Below, in pieces: positions 55,239 through 64,000 of a stretch of DNA of 64,000 bases; within the stretch, counting starts at the first letter, position 1; every line of letters starts with the position of its first letter. The stretch is from Phlegmacium glaucopus (Eukaryota; Basidiomycota; Agaricomycetes; Agaricales; Cortinariaceae). Both the position numbers and the translations under genes were made by a program. The DNA is taken from contig MU130573.1 in assembly GCA_015039465.1 (NCBI GenBank), positions 232,642 to 296,641 of the forward strand, given 5' to 3'. The notes below the pieces were generated by a model, which was given only the letters and a program-made list of their open reading frames with translations, was not told where the DNA came from and did no database searches.

Positions 55239-57577
55239 ATGCTTATTCCTTGCACATGTGGGTGTGGTCTACAAGTGACATACGCCACGAAAAACAACCA
55301 TCTCAATGGCCACGGAAAGACAGCACTGAGAGCCAGAGTCTTAGTGGAGAACAAATTGTTGAGGACAAGTACTAGACAGCAACAACCAACTCTACCGCAG
55401 GACCGCCAAAAGAAAAAGCGGTCTCAATCCAGTTCTACTCCAATTGGTAACTGCAAATGGCTCAAAGCAGCTCAACCCGAGGTAGACCAAGTGCCTGAGA
55501 TCTCCCCTGCAGACCCAGACCCAGAGGAATCATTTTCTGTGCTGGTATCAAATGATGAATTTGAGGATGGTGCAGCCGATGTGTTGCCATCTACACGTCA
55601 GTCAAGCAGGATTACAGAGAGAACCAGGCGCATAGCAGAACAGCGCTGGGGAAATCCCAGAACTAACTGTGGCAGCAAAGATGAGGAGGAGGAGGATGCT
55701 GGTGTGATCATGACAACCATTCCTGACGACGAAGGCAACGAAGACTATGATGAAGACAGAGATGATGAAGATGATGACGGCCTGTTTGCTGAGTCTGATG
55801 TTGCTGGCATTTCCACTTGGGATCTGCTTGACGAAAGTTTTGAGCGTGAAGCAGCATCTATAGGTATGTTTCTGGCTTATGGATCATCACCCTTGCTAAT
55901 AATTGTTTAGATGGAAAGTTGTTGGGGGAATCAGATCTCAGTCTACTTCGCATTTATACACTCAAGGTGGAGGACCATCTAACAGAGCATACTTTCAACC
56001 GACTCTCCAAGGCTTTTCCAAATAGCAGTCACGACACCCTAAAAATGACCAAGAAACGTGTTTGATTCATGTCGGGGTTCCAGCCTACACGAAACAGCTG
56101 TTGTATAAACAGTTGTGTTTGCTTTGTCGGACCGTATGAGGAGCTCATCAACTGCCCCAACTGTCAGGCAGCACGGTACAACACCAATGGAAGGCCACGC
56201 AAGTACTTCGACTACCTTCCTCTTATACCTTGGTTACGAGCTATGTTGGCAAACTCTACTCATGCAAAAGAGATGCGCTATCAAGCAGGATATGTCCATG
56301 AGCCTGGCATTATCAAGGATGTCTTTGATAGTGGTCATTATCAGTCTCTGCTCAACACCATTGTACCCACAGACATGAATGATCCCTTTTTTTATTTCTC
56401 CAATGAACATGACATTGCCCTCGGTCTTTCGACAGATGGGTTTTCTCCATTCATGCGATGTGACAAGACATGCTGGCCCATGATACTTTTCAATTACAAT
56501 CTCCCTCCCGAAATATGTTTCCAGAAGAAGTACTGCATCCACGTTGGCACAGTTCCTGGTCCAAAAAAACCTTGGGATTGGGACTCGTTCTGTTGGCCAC
56601 TTGCTCAAGAACTCATCCAGCTGGAGATCAGTGTCAACGCTTTCGATGCCGTCAACCAAGTGATATTCTTACTTCATGCATATCTCATTCTTGTATTTGG
56701 CGATATTCCTGCCATGGCTCTTATAATGCGCATGAAAGGGCAGAATGGTCTCAGCCCATGTCGAACGTGCAACATCAAAGGCATCTCCCTCACTCGCACT
56801 TACTATGTCCCTCTTCAACACGATAAGATTCCTGGAGCTAATCCTCAGCAATACAACCCATCCAATCTTCCTATCCGCACTCATGAAGAGTTTTTGGAAC
56901 AAGCACATGCCGTTGAAATGGCCCCCAATAATTCCACACATGATCAACTTGCTAAACAATATGGCATCAAAGGCATACCAGTCCTCAGTAGCATATCTTC
57001 ACTTTCCTTCCCATCTTCCTTCCCATTCAACTTCATGCACCTCATTTGGGAGAATTTAATTCCCAACCTCATCCTGTTCTGGACTGGTGAATTCAAGGAC
57101 TTAGATCATCAAGGCAAAAGCTATGTTATTGCGCCTCATATCTGGAATGAAATTGGAGTAACTACAGCAGCCTGTGGTGTGACAATTCCAGCAGCTTTCG
57201 GGGCTTCGGTGCCCAACATTGCAATGAAACGGTCCCAGATGACTGCTGAGATGTATGCGAATTGGATGCTCTATATTGCTCCACTCGTGTTACGTGGAAG
57301 GTTCAAAAAAGCCAAGTACTACACACATTTCATGCAACTTATCAAACTTATCAAGCTATGTCTGGCGTTCGAGATTGATGAGGCAATGTTGAATCAGATT
57401 GATGAGGGCTTCAAGTCGTGGGTTGAGGGATATGAACGGTGAGTATTTATTCTTCCTACTATTGAATATTATACCCTGATATAGGCTATATTATTGAAAT
57501 GACCCCACACGACTTTCTGCTTGTCCTTTGACCATCCATGCACTTCTTCACATCATGTGGGGTATCAGGGCAGCCGG
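55239..57577 (+). pseudogene. Plavaka/CACTA-like transposase, truncated and with in-frame TGA codons
   Basis: Exon 1 (55,239-55,863) has a Cys motif (MLIPCTCGCGLQVTYATKNN, then HLNGHGK) and a long acidic region. Exon 2 starts at 55,911, reads DGKLLGESDLSLLRIYTLKV, and has a TGA at 56,063-56,065, after which the same frame continues SGFQPTRNSCCINSCVCFVG, NCPNCQAARYN, DIALGLSTDGFSPFMR, MILFNYNLPPEICFQKK, VPGPKKPWDWDSFCWPLAQE and HAYLILVFGDIPAMALIMRM then KGQNGLSPCRTCNIKG. These are the hallmark blocks of the Agaricomycete CACTA (Transposase_21-like) group. After an intron at 57,440 a second TGA (57,495-57,497) precedes DPTRLSACPLTIHALLHIMW, GIRAAG, where a Gypsy LTR begins. Dead element. Confidence 0.82.
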
Positions 57578-58313
57578 TGATGAGCATGCTGGTTCCCTGC
57601 CTTCGTTTTTCGCATTTTTGGCAGCGACGTCGCTCTACGTCACCTCTTACACCGACTATTTGCTGTTTTATTGCATAGATAAGTCTCTGGCTATTCGGTT
57701 GTCGCCTCTACTGTCCCAGAAGCTTCCTAAATGCCTTGGCTATATTTCGCTCGTACGATCGCCCCCTTTTCCGGCAGTACCCGGACGACATTAGGCATTC
57801 TGCCTCCCTTTCACTCCCTTTCACCAGCGGTCACGTGTATAGTCATGCTTTTTCCATATTTGGTAATGCTCACTCGTCTAAGAGTCGTAGGCATGTCCAC
57901 TGCCCAGACCGACGTCCCCTTACGCTACACCGAATCGTTTGGTGTCAAATCGTCGTAGCTACCCTACCAGTCGCTCCTATCCAGCGACAATCACCAGATC
58001 GAGAAGTTCCTTAACACCATTGGGCATTTTGGGTCGCTGATCATTTATATTCTTTTATCTCTCTTCGGTTACCTCAAACGCGTTGTTTTCTTTATTTTTG
58101 ATACGTTTGCCATCGCTCCTTGATCGCCTCCCTATACCACATGTCTCCTGCCGGTCCTCGGAGCGACGACCGGTCCTCTTTCATTTATCGCCCACTATCC
58201 CTGATGTTTTGTCTCCCCATTTTGCCTAGTCCCTCTTGGACTCCTGTTTCATCGTTTTGATTTGTTTTATAGATACACATGTGCAACTTAGCCATGTGAT
58301 CTCCTCTACCTAC

Positions 58314-58320
58314 TATAAAA
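58314..58320 (+). promoter_or_regulatory. TATA box in the Gypsy LTR
   Basis: TATAAAA in CTACTATAAAAACCTCC, about 500 bp before the LTR end; likely start of the genomic RNA about 30 bp downstream. Confidence 0.5.
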
Positions 58321-58466
58321 ACCTCCTGTAATTTAGTTACAAAGGACAATAAGAAAGTATTCGCCTCTCTCCCCAGAGTATAGAATTAAGTCTTGTCATC
58401 GTCTCTCTCGTCGTTCGCCTTCGTTTCATTGCGTTTTACTGCGAGTCGCCCATACAGCGACTATAC

Positions 58467-58650
58467 TTCGTCACTGCGTCGCCCCTTCGTCACTGCGTCT
58501 CCCCTTCGTCACTGCGTCTCCCCTTCGTCACTGCGTCTCCCCTTCGTCACTGCGTCGCCCCTTCGTCACTGCGTCGCCCCTTCGTCACTGCGTCTCCCCT
58601 TCGTCACTGCATCTCCCCTTCATCACTGCGTCGCCACTTCGTTCCTTCGT
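58467..58650. repeat. 19-bp minisatellite in the LTR
   Basis: About nine copies of TTCGTCACTGCGTC(G/T)CCCC, the last ones degenerate. It lies downstream of the TATA box, so it would be in the transcribed leader. Confidence 0.75.
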
Positions 58651-58820
58651 CGCCCTTTCGTCATTACATTGCTCCTCGTTTCGCTCGTCTCATATCTCGT
58701 CGCCCTACCTTAGTTGGAACCTTTCTGCATATACTTGACTCAGTGTTTAGGCCACCGAAGCCCCGAGCCGCATCACACCTCAGTTAGTACAGCACCTAGC
58801 GTACTGACAGTGTATCATTT

Positions 58821-58838
58821 TGGAGCCCACCGCGAGGG
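58821..58838 (+). promoter_or_regulatory. probable primer-binding site
   Basis: TGGAGCCCACCGCGAGGG directly follows the LTR end and begins with TGG, the complement of a tRNA CCA end. The tRNA cannot be named from sequence alone. Confidence 0.5.
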
Positions 58839-59189
58839 GTTTCTATTACAATTGCACCTTCCACCAGACAAGTCAACCGATCGCCATCGGTAGCAGAATT
58901 ACCTCCAACAACTCTTAGAGAAGAGCTTGTCGCTACCTTCCAGAACCCACTCAATCTAGAGGACGAATCGCTTTTTATAGAGCTGCCTCCAGACCGACAA
59001 CGACACAACAATCTCCCTCCCATCTCGTCGCCTCTATTTCTACCTAGTGACCTCCCATCCTCATCGTCCAACAACTCTTCACCAATCACACTTCCGCCTT
59101 CTCCTCCAACTTTGATACCGATTACACTACCAGCGACTATAGATCTCCCACCTGTCCCCTTACAAAACACTTTGTCATCGCCAGCGACT

Positions 59190-61466
59190 ATGACCTCTTC
59201 TTTCGCCATGCCTGCCCGTGGTGAGCGCTCAGCTCCCACCTTTGACCGAAACCGGCCCCGGGAGCTCTCTCGGTTCTTTGATGAACTCGAATATTTCTTT
59301 GGTCGTGCTGCTCTCGCAGAAGAAGCCGACAAAAAGAAGCAGGTGCTTCGGTACATCGACTTCGAGGTAGAACAGATATGGAAAGCCTTTCCAGAATACT
59401 CCGACCCCACCAAAACCTACGATCAATTCAAAGCGGCTATCTTAGTCCACTACCCAGATGCGGATGGCGACTATGTTTATTCCCTTCGAGACGTCGACAC
59501 TCTGATTGGAACTCATCAGCGATTAGGCATAACAACCACCAACGACCTCTCTGAGTATCATTTACGATATGTCGCGATCACCACATGGCTCATTGAGAAA
59601 CAGCAGCTTGGCGACTTAGAGCAGAAGCGCAGCTACCTACGGGCATTTCAGCCGGCTCTCTTGTCTGCCATCACTAATCGCCTCCAAATGAAGTTCCCAG
59701 ACCAACACCCAAATATCCCCCATAAAATCCAGCATGTTTACGAAAGCGCTCGCTATATCCTGCAGAGCTCTAACACAGAAGCACAAGGGTACTATGCACC
59801 CCTTCCATCTGCTCCTACCCCAGTGCTACCCCCGACGATTTCGCTATCGCCCGCAGAGCCAGCGATTAAAACGGAAACCTTTAACTCAGTTTTCGCCGAA
59901 TTTACCAAAACGATCGCCGATGCACTAAAACAGACTAGTCGCATTCGCCCTGCCGGCCATCAGCATGCAACCACCTCTAGAAACACCGACTGCAATTTTT
60001 GTGGCGGAGCACACTACATCAGAGACTGTGAGGTGGTGATCGACTATGTCAGGGCTGGGAAGTGTAAGCGCAACACAGAAGGAAAAGTCGTCCTTCCCTC
60101 CGGATCCTATGTTGGGAGAGACATTCCAGGCACATTGCTCCGAGAGCGTATCGATGAATGGCACCACAGGAACCCTGGTCAACTTGCTACAGCCACCCTA
60201 TTCCATGCTATCGCCCAGCCTGTCCCTCCTACCTCACAAGCGACAGGAGCTGCTACAAGCTACACGTTATCAGCCACCGACCGCATCGCCACGTTAGAAG
60301 CAGAGATATTTAACCTACAAGCTCTAAAATCTTCCTTTGCACCTGGAGTTCGCACCAGAGGTCAAAGAGCAAGGGACCGTCGCACCGAAACCGCCGAGGC
60401 AGAGGTGGCTCCTGCAACCACACAGCTCCCTAAAGAATCGGTTATCGGTCCGAGTGAACAGCCATCAACACCACACATTGTTCCCATCACTACCGAAAAC
60501 ATTCCGAACTTACAGCCGCTTGCTACCCCTGAACACCCCTATCAAAACGCAAAAGACGCTGCATATGCTCCGCCTGCTACCCGAAATGTCGGGGCACCTT
60601 ACAAGCCAAGCGTTCCCAATAAGCGACCAGAACCGGCCTATCGTACTATGCCCCCCATCCATCAAACCTCTATCGCCGACGACATATACAAGCGAGCCAT
60701 GGAAGCACAAATTACCATCACTCAGAGAGAATTGTTGTCACTTTCACCTGAAGTTCGCTCACAAGTCAGAGATGTAACCACAACTCGACGAGTTCCATTC
60801 AACCCTGCCAACGTCGCTCAGCACACCCTCCAAGTAGGTGACGATGACGACAACGAATCGGTCCCAATCCCCACGTTCGCTGTTGCAAACTCTCACCATC
60901 GTACTCCACCTGAAGGCGCGTTGGTAATCCCCGATCCCATAGAACACTACTATCAGTCGCTTAGACCAGGAGAGGCGCCTGACCCTGATCGCCTAATCGT
61001 CTCCAAGGAGTCTACTGCCATACGTTCGATATTCGCACTCATAGACAACAGTCAGAAGCGGGAGTGCACCCTAGATCCTGGGTGCCAGGTAGTCGCTATG
61101 TCACAGGATACCTGTCATAGCCTTGGACTCGCCTACGATCCCCAAATTCGCCTTAATATGGAGTCAGCGAATGGCACTCTAGATTGGTCGCTTGGCCTCG
61201 CACGCAATGTTCCCTTCCAAATCGGCACCATCACTCTTTATGTACAAGTCCACGTTATCAAATCGCCTTCATATGACATTTTGCTTGGCCGACCTTTCGA
61301 CGTCCTCACCGAAAGCATCATAAGAAACTTTGCCAATGAAGACCAGACCATCACTTTAAGCGACCCGAACACTGGCCAGAGGATTACTATTCCAACCTTC
61401 GCACGAGGTACTGGTAGAGCGACGAACACTGCTGCAGTACAGGATTTTCAGAAGCAGAGGGTTTAA
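59190..61466 (+). CDS. gag: Gypsy gag-protease polyprotein
   Basis: 758 aa from the first in-frame ATG (MTSSFAMPARGERSAPTFDR); the frame is open upstream, without ATG, back to the primer site. A capsid-like domain (RPRELSRFFDELEYFFGRAA to RYILQ) is followed by a zinc-knuckle-like motif (CNFCGGAHYIRDCEVVIDYV). The C-terminal third contains a retropepsin: RECTLDPGCQVVAMSQDTC with DPG in place of the usual DTG/DSG, and YDILLGRPFDVLTES with the flap-side ILLGRPF. It assembles the virus-like particle and processes the polyproteins, by family analogy. It ends at a TAA (61,464-61,466) inside a sequence where the pol frame already runs at -1. Confidence 0.85.
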   Translation: MTSSFAMPARGERSAPTFDRNRPRELSRFFDELEYFFGRAALAEEADKKKQVLRYIDFEVEQIWKAFPEYSDPTKTYDQFKAAILVHYPDADGDYVYSLRDVDTLIGTHQRLGITTTNDLSEYHLRYVAITTWLIEKQQLGDLEQKRSYLRAFQPALLSAITNRLQMKFPDQHPNIPHKIQHVYESARYILQSSNTEAQGYYAPLPSAPTPVLPPTISLSPAEPAIKTETFNSVFAEFTKTIADALKQTSRIRPAGHQHATTSRNTDCNFCGGAHYIRDCEVVIDYVRAGKCKRNTEGKVVLPSGSYVGRDIPGTLLRERIDEWHHRNPGQLATATLFHAIAQPVPPTSQATGAATSYTLSATDRIATLEAEIFNLQALKSSFAPGVRTRGQRARDRRTETAEAEVAPATTQLPKESVIGPSEQPSTPHIVPITTENIPNLQPLATPEHPYQNAKDAAYAPPATRNVGAPYKPSVPNKRPEPAYRTMPPIHQTSIADDIYKRAMEAQITITQRELLSLSPEVRSQVRDVTTTRRVPFNPANVAQHTLQVGDDDDNESVPIPTFAVANSHHRTPPEGALVIPDPIEHYYQSLRPGEAPDPDRLIVSKESTAIRSIFALIDNSQKRECTLDPGCQVVAMSQDTCHSLGLAYDPQIRLNMESANGTLDWSLGLARNVPFQIGTITLYVQVHVIKSPSYDILLGRPFDVLTESIIRNFANEDQTITLSDPNTGQRITIPTFARGTGRATNTAAVQDFQKQRV

Positions 61467-61489
61467 CTGGGAATAGTAGCAACTTTGCA

Positions 61490-64000
61490 ATGTGTATAAA
61501 CATTAATGAAGGCCGAATTTTGCTCAATTCCGTTCAACTGTTAGACTCCTCTGATCCTCACTCAATTTCGCTTTCATACCTTGCTGCCTGCGACACCGAT
61601 GCCCTTGAAGAATACCCACTCCCTTCCATAGCCACCAGCTCCTCTGCACCTGACGAAACTCGGACAGCCACAGCGAAGACACCTGAAAACCTACTGACAT
61701 TATTATCAACTAGGTTAATCAAGCCAGCGCTCCCGATCCCCCCTTCCCTTTCCTCGACCTCCTTTTCATTTACAGATACCCCACCTTCACTCATTGATAA
61801 ATCGATACCCCCCAGTGCAATTAACTTGGCTACCACCAAGAAATACAAGCCAGTCGCTCTTAAAGTCAAACCGGTCATTGGCGCGCTACCTGGTGAATTT
61901 AGGATCGTCCGGACCATTAAAGGCGACCCACTCACGAATCTCCCCATATTAAATCCAAAACCTCCCCCATATGCACCATGCGGTCGCTATACACAAGAGC
62001 GAAAAGAGCTCTTTGATCAAATGAACCCTGGTTTCCTCTTACCCGAGGAGCGAAAGCTCCTACACCATTTTATGATGCTCCACCAAGATGGCTTCGCTTG
62101 GAACGACTCCGAACGTGGTCATTTCCGAGAAGACTTCTTCCCCCCAGTCGACATCCCAGTAGTCCCACACACTCCTTGGGTGTTGCGCAATATCCCTATC
62201 CCACCTGGAATCTATGACGAGGTGTGTCGCCTCATACAACAGAAGATCAATGCAGGAGTATTCGAGCCCTCCAACTCCTCCTATCGCTCTCGTTGGTTTT
62301 GCGTAGTTAAAAAGGATGGAAAGTCGCTCCGCATTGTACAGTCCCTAGAACCGCTCAACAAAGTCACCATCAGGCACTCAGGTGTCCCTCCCTTTACCGA
62401 ACAGCTGGCAGAACACTTCGCTGGTCGAGCCTGTGGCAGTATGATGGACCTATTCGTCGGCTATGATGAGCGTGCCCTTGCCAAATCGTCCCGGGACTAT
62501 ACCACCTTCCAAACGCCCTTTGGAGCGCTTCGCCTCACCACCTTGCCAATGGGTTGGACCAACTCCGTCCCCATCTTCCATGACAACGTCACCCATATAC
62601 TACGACCAGAAATTCCCCATGTCACTCAACCATACATCGACGACGTCCCAGTCAGAGGGCCGCCTACCAGGTATATCATGTCGAATGGAGAGCCAGAAAC
62701 GATTCCAGAAAACCCCGGAATTCGGCGCTTCGTTTGGGAACACTTCCAAGACCTCAACAGAGTCGTCCAGAGAATGAAGTATAGCGGAGGTACCTTCTCT
62801 GGCTTCAAATCTACCCTATGCGCGTCAGAGATAACAGTACTTGGCCATCGCTGCACTTTCGAAGGCCGACTACCCGAAGCAAGTCGGATTAGCAAGGTCA
62901 TCAACTGGGGACCGTGCAAAGATCTCACCGACGTACGTGCCTTCGTAGGAACCATAGGCGTCTGTCGACTCTTCATCAGGAACTTCGCACACCGAGCCCA
63001 TCACCTTGTCAAACTCACTCGTAAGGGTGCCGAATGGGAATTCGGTCCAAAACAGTTAGATGCGATGAAAGACCTTAAGGAAGCACTTATCAAGTCGCCA
63101 GCTCTTCGCCCTATCGACTACAATTCGGGCTCACCAGTAATCCTCTCTGTCGACACCTCTCACATCGCTATCGGCCACCTCCTTGCCCAGTGTGACCCAG
63201 AAAACCCTAAGCTACGCTACTATGCAAAGTTCGGCTCCATTACGCTAAACGATCGCGAATGTCGCTTCTCACAGCCGAAGCTCGAACTCTACGGTCTCTA
63301 CCGTGCCCTACGTGCTCTAAAATTATACCTCATCGGAATCCGCAACCTTGTCGTTGAAGTAGATGCAAAATACATCAAAGGCATGCTAGCAAACCCAGAC
63401 GTCGCTCCCTCAGCCAGCATGAATCGTTGGATCGTCTCTATCCTCATGTTTCACTTCACCTTAGTACATGTCCCCGGCTCTCACCACGGACCAGATGGAC
63501 TGTCGAGACGTCGCCCTCAACCAGGCGATAAGGATGAACCAGAAGACGACTTTGAAGACTGGATCGACCAAGTCAACGGATTTATGCATTTCATCAATCC
63601 TAGTCCCTCGTCGCCCACACAACGATCTAGCATCACTAGCTCTCCCCCAATTTCTTGTTATATCACCGACTCTACCCGCAGCTATCTAGTGGATACCGAG
63701 GCGGATCCACCAAGAGAACTTCCAACACCCTACACCGACGTCCCACGATCAGAGGCCGCTTCACGAAGCGACTGTCGTCTTATACATGTACAACATTGGC
63801 TCAAGACTCTAGAACGACCCCCAGACATTTCTGACTCTGAGTACAAGTCCTTCATGCGCTACTGTACTGAGTTCTTCATTGCAGGAGAGACAGACCGCCT
63901 TTGGCGAAAGGACCCAAAAGGAGCTCACAAGATTGTCATACCACTCGACCGGCGACTGTTTCTCATCTCAGCAGCTCACAACGACGTCGGCCATCATGGG
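61490..64000 (+). CDS. pol: Gypsy pol (reverse transcriptase, RNase H, start of integrase), runs off the window
   Basis: Open frame in -1 relative to gag, with no stop to the window end; the first ATG is at 61,490. A Pro/Ser/Thr-rich linker leads to the reverse transcriptase: DIPVVPHTPWVLRNIPIPPG, SRWFCVVKKDGKSLRIVQSL, FQTPFGALRLTTLPMGWTNS and the catalytic YIDD in PYIDDVPVRGP. RNase H follows (ILSVDTSHIAIGHLLAQ, KLELYGLYRALRALKL, VVEVDAKYIKGML). Then FTLVHVPGSHHGPDGLSRR, a linker, and RRLFLISAAHNDVGHHG, the start of the integrase zinc finger. No disruption is seen, so the element may be young. Expression may need frameshifting or re-initiation. Confidence 0.88.
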   Translation, partial: MCININEGRILLNSVQLLDSSDPHSISLSYLAACDTDALEEYPLPSIATSSSAPDETRTATAKTPENLLTLLSTRLIKPALPIPPSLSSTSFSFTDTPPSLIDKSIPPSAINLATTKKYKPVALKVKPVIGALPGEFRIVRTIKGDPLTNLPILNPKPPPYAPCGRYTQERKELFDQMNPGFLLPEERKLLHHFMMLHQDGFAWNDSERGHFREDFFPPVDIPVVPHTPWVLRNIPIPPGIYDEVCRLIQQKINAGVFEPSNSSYRSRWFCVVKKDGKSLRIVQSLEPLNKVTIRHSGVPPFTEQLAEHFAGRACGSMMDLFVGYDERALAKSSRDYTTFQTPFGALRLTTLPMGWTNSVPIFHDNVTHILRPEIPHVTQPYIDDVPVRGPPTRYIMSNGEPETIPENPGIRRFVWEHFQDLNRVVQRMKYSGGTFSGFKSTLCASEITVLGHRCTFEGRLPEASRISKVINWGPCKDLTDVRAFVGTIGVCRLFIRNFAHRAHHLVKLTRKGAEWEFGPKQLDAMKDLKEALIKSPALRPIDYNSGSPVILSVDTSHIAIGHLLAQCDPENPKLRYYAKFGSITLNDRECRFSQPKLELYGLYRALRALKLYLIGIRNLVVEVDAKYIKGMLANPDVAPSASMNRWIVSILMFHFTLVHVPGSHHGPDGLSRRRPQPGDKDEPEDDFEDWIDQVNGFMHFINPSPSSPTQRSSITSSPPISCYITDSTRSYLVDTEADPPRELPTPYTDVPRSEAASRSDCRLIHVQHWLKTLERPPDISDSEYKSFMRYCTEFFIAGETDRLWRKDPKGAHKIVIPLDRRLFLISAAHNDVGHHG

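Larger units (their letters stand above)
57578..58817 (+). mobile_element. 5' LTR of a Gypsy retrotransposon
   Basis: The CACTA coding frame is cut at TGATGAGCATGCTGG, and a TGTATCA end precedes a TTT spacer and a primer-binding-like TGGAGCCCACCG. The LTR so defined is 1,240 bp. It contains a TATA box (58,314) and an internal minisatellite. The 3' LTR lies outside the window, so the borders rest on the TG/CA ends and the CACTA break. Confidence 0.65.

Noticed and set aside
58796..59413. 205-codon minus-strand frame
   Set aside because: Antisense shadow of the gag frame; Ser/Gly/Arg-rich composition results from the Pro/Ser codons of the other strand.

Overview
The window is a repeat-rich stretch of a filamentous fungal nuclear genome, almost certainly a mushroom-forming basidiomycete (Agaricomycetes). 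The evidence is: many short introns of about 45-65 nt with GT-AG borders, genes broken into small exons, a spliced eukaryotic ribosomal protein eL31 gene, and protein families typical of Agaricomycetes (F-box proteins with a conserved APRRWIELS segment, a DUF6535 protein, CFEM and DUF3494 ice-binding proteins, a Plavaka/CACTA-like transposase). There are no bacterial-style operons.

Layout, 0-22 kb: host genes. A small MARVEL-like membrane protein (1.4-2.2 kb) is followed by four paralogous four-exon F-box genes (A on +, B, C and D on -), a DUF6535 membrane protein, a divergent pair of related four-helix membrane proteins (17.6-21.4 kb) and RPL31 (21.75-22.36 kb). A TA-flanked hairpin MITE lies upstream of F-box copy C.

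22.5-28.2 kb: one 5.74-kb insertion bounded by hAT-like inverted termini and a perfect 8-bp target duplication, 131 bp upstream of the RPL31 start codon. Inside it are an apparently intact eight-exon Crypton tyrosine recombinase and a TA-flanked MITE.

28.8-39.1 kb: a CFEM cell-surface protein, a stand-alone RNase H, then three intact paralogues of a secreted DUF3494 ice-binding protein. Two of these lie in the arms of a large inverted repeat and the third sits in its spacer.

39.2-64 kb: a transposon graveyard with some live-looking elements. It holds a Helitron helicase remnant, a solo LTR with a PIF/Harbinger element (transposase plus Myb-like partner) inserted 2 bp inside its end, hairpin elements with CATCAG/CTGATG ends, a tRNA-like gene, a 48-bp tandem array, two multi-exon genes of unknown function, a large pseudogene split by a 571-bp hAT MITE, a CACTA transposase with in-frame TGA codons cut short by an LTR, and the first two thirds of a Gypsy retrotransposon (5' LTR, primer site, gag-protease, RT-RNase H) that runs off the window.

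Gene models were assembled by hand from splice sites and reading-phase continuity. Family names come from recognised motifs, not from a database search.
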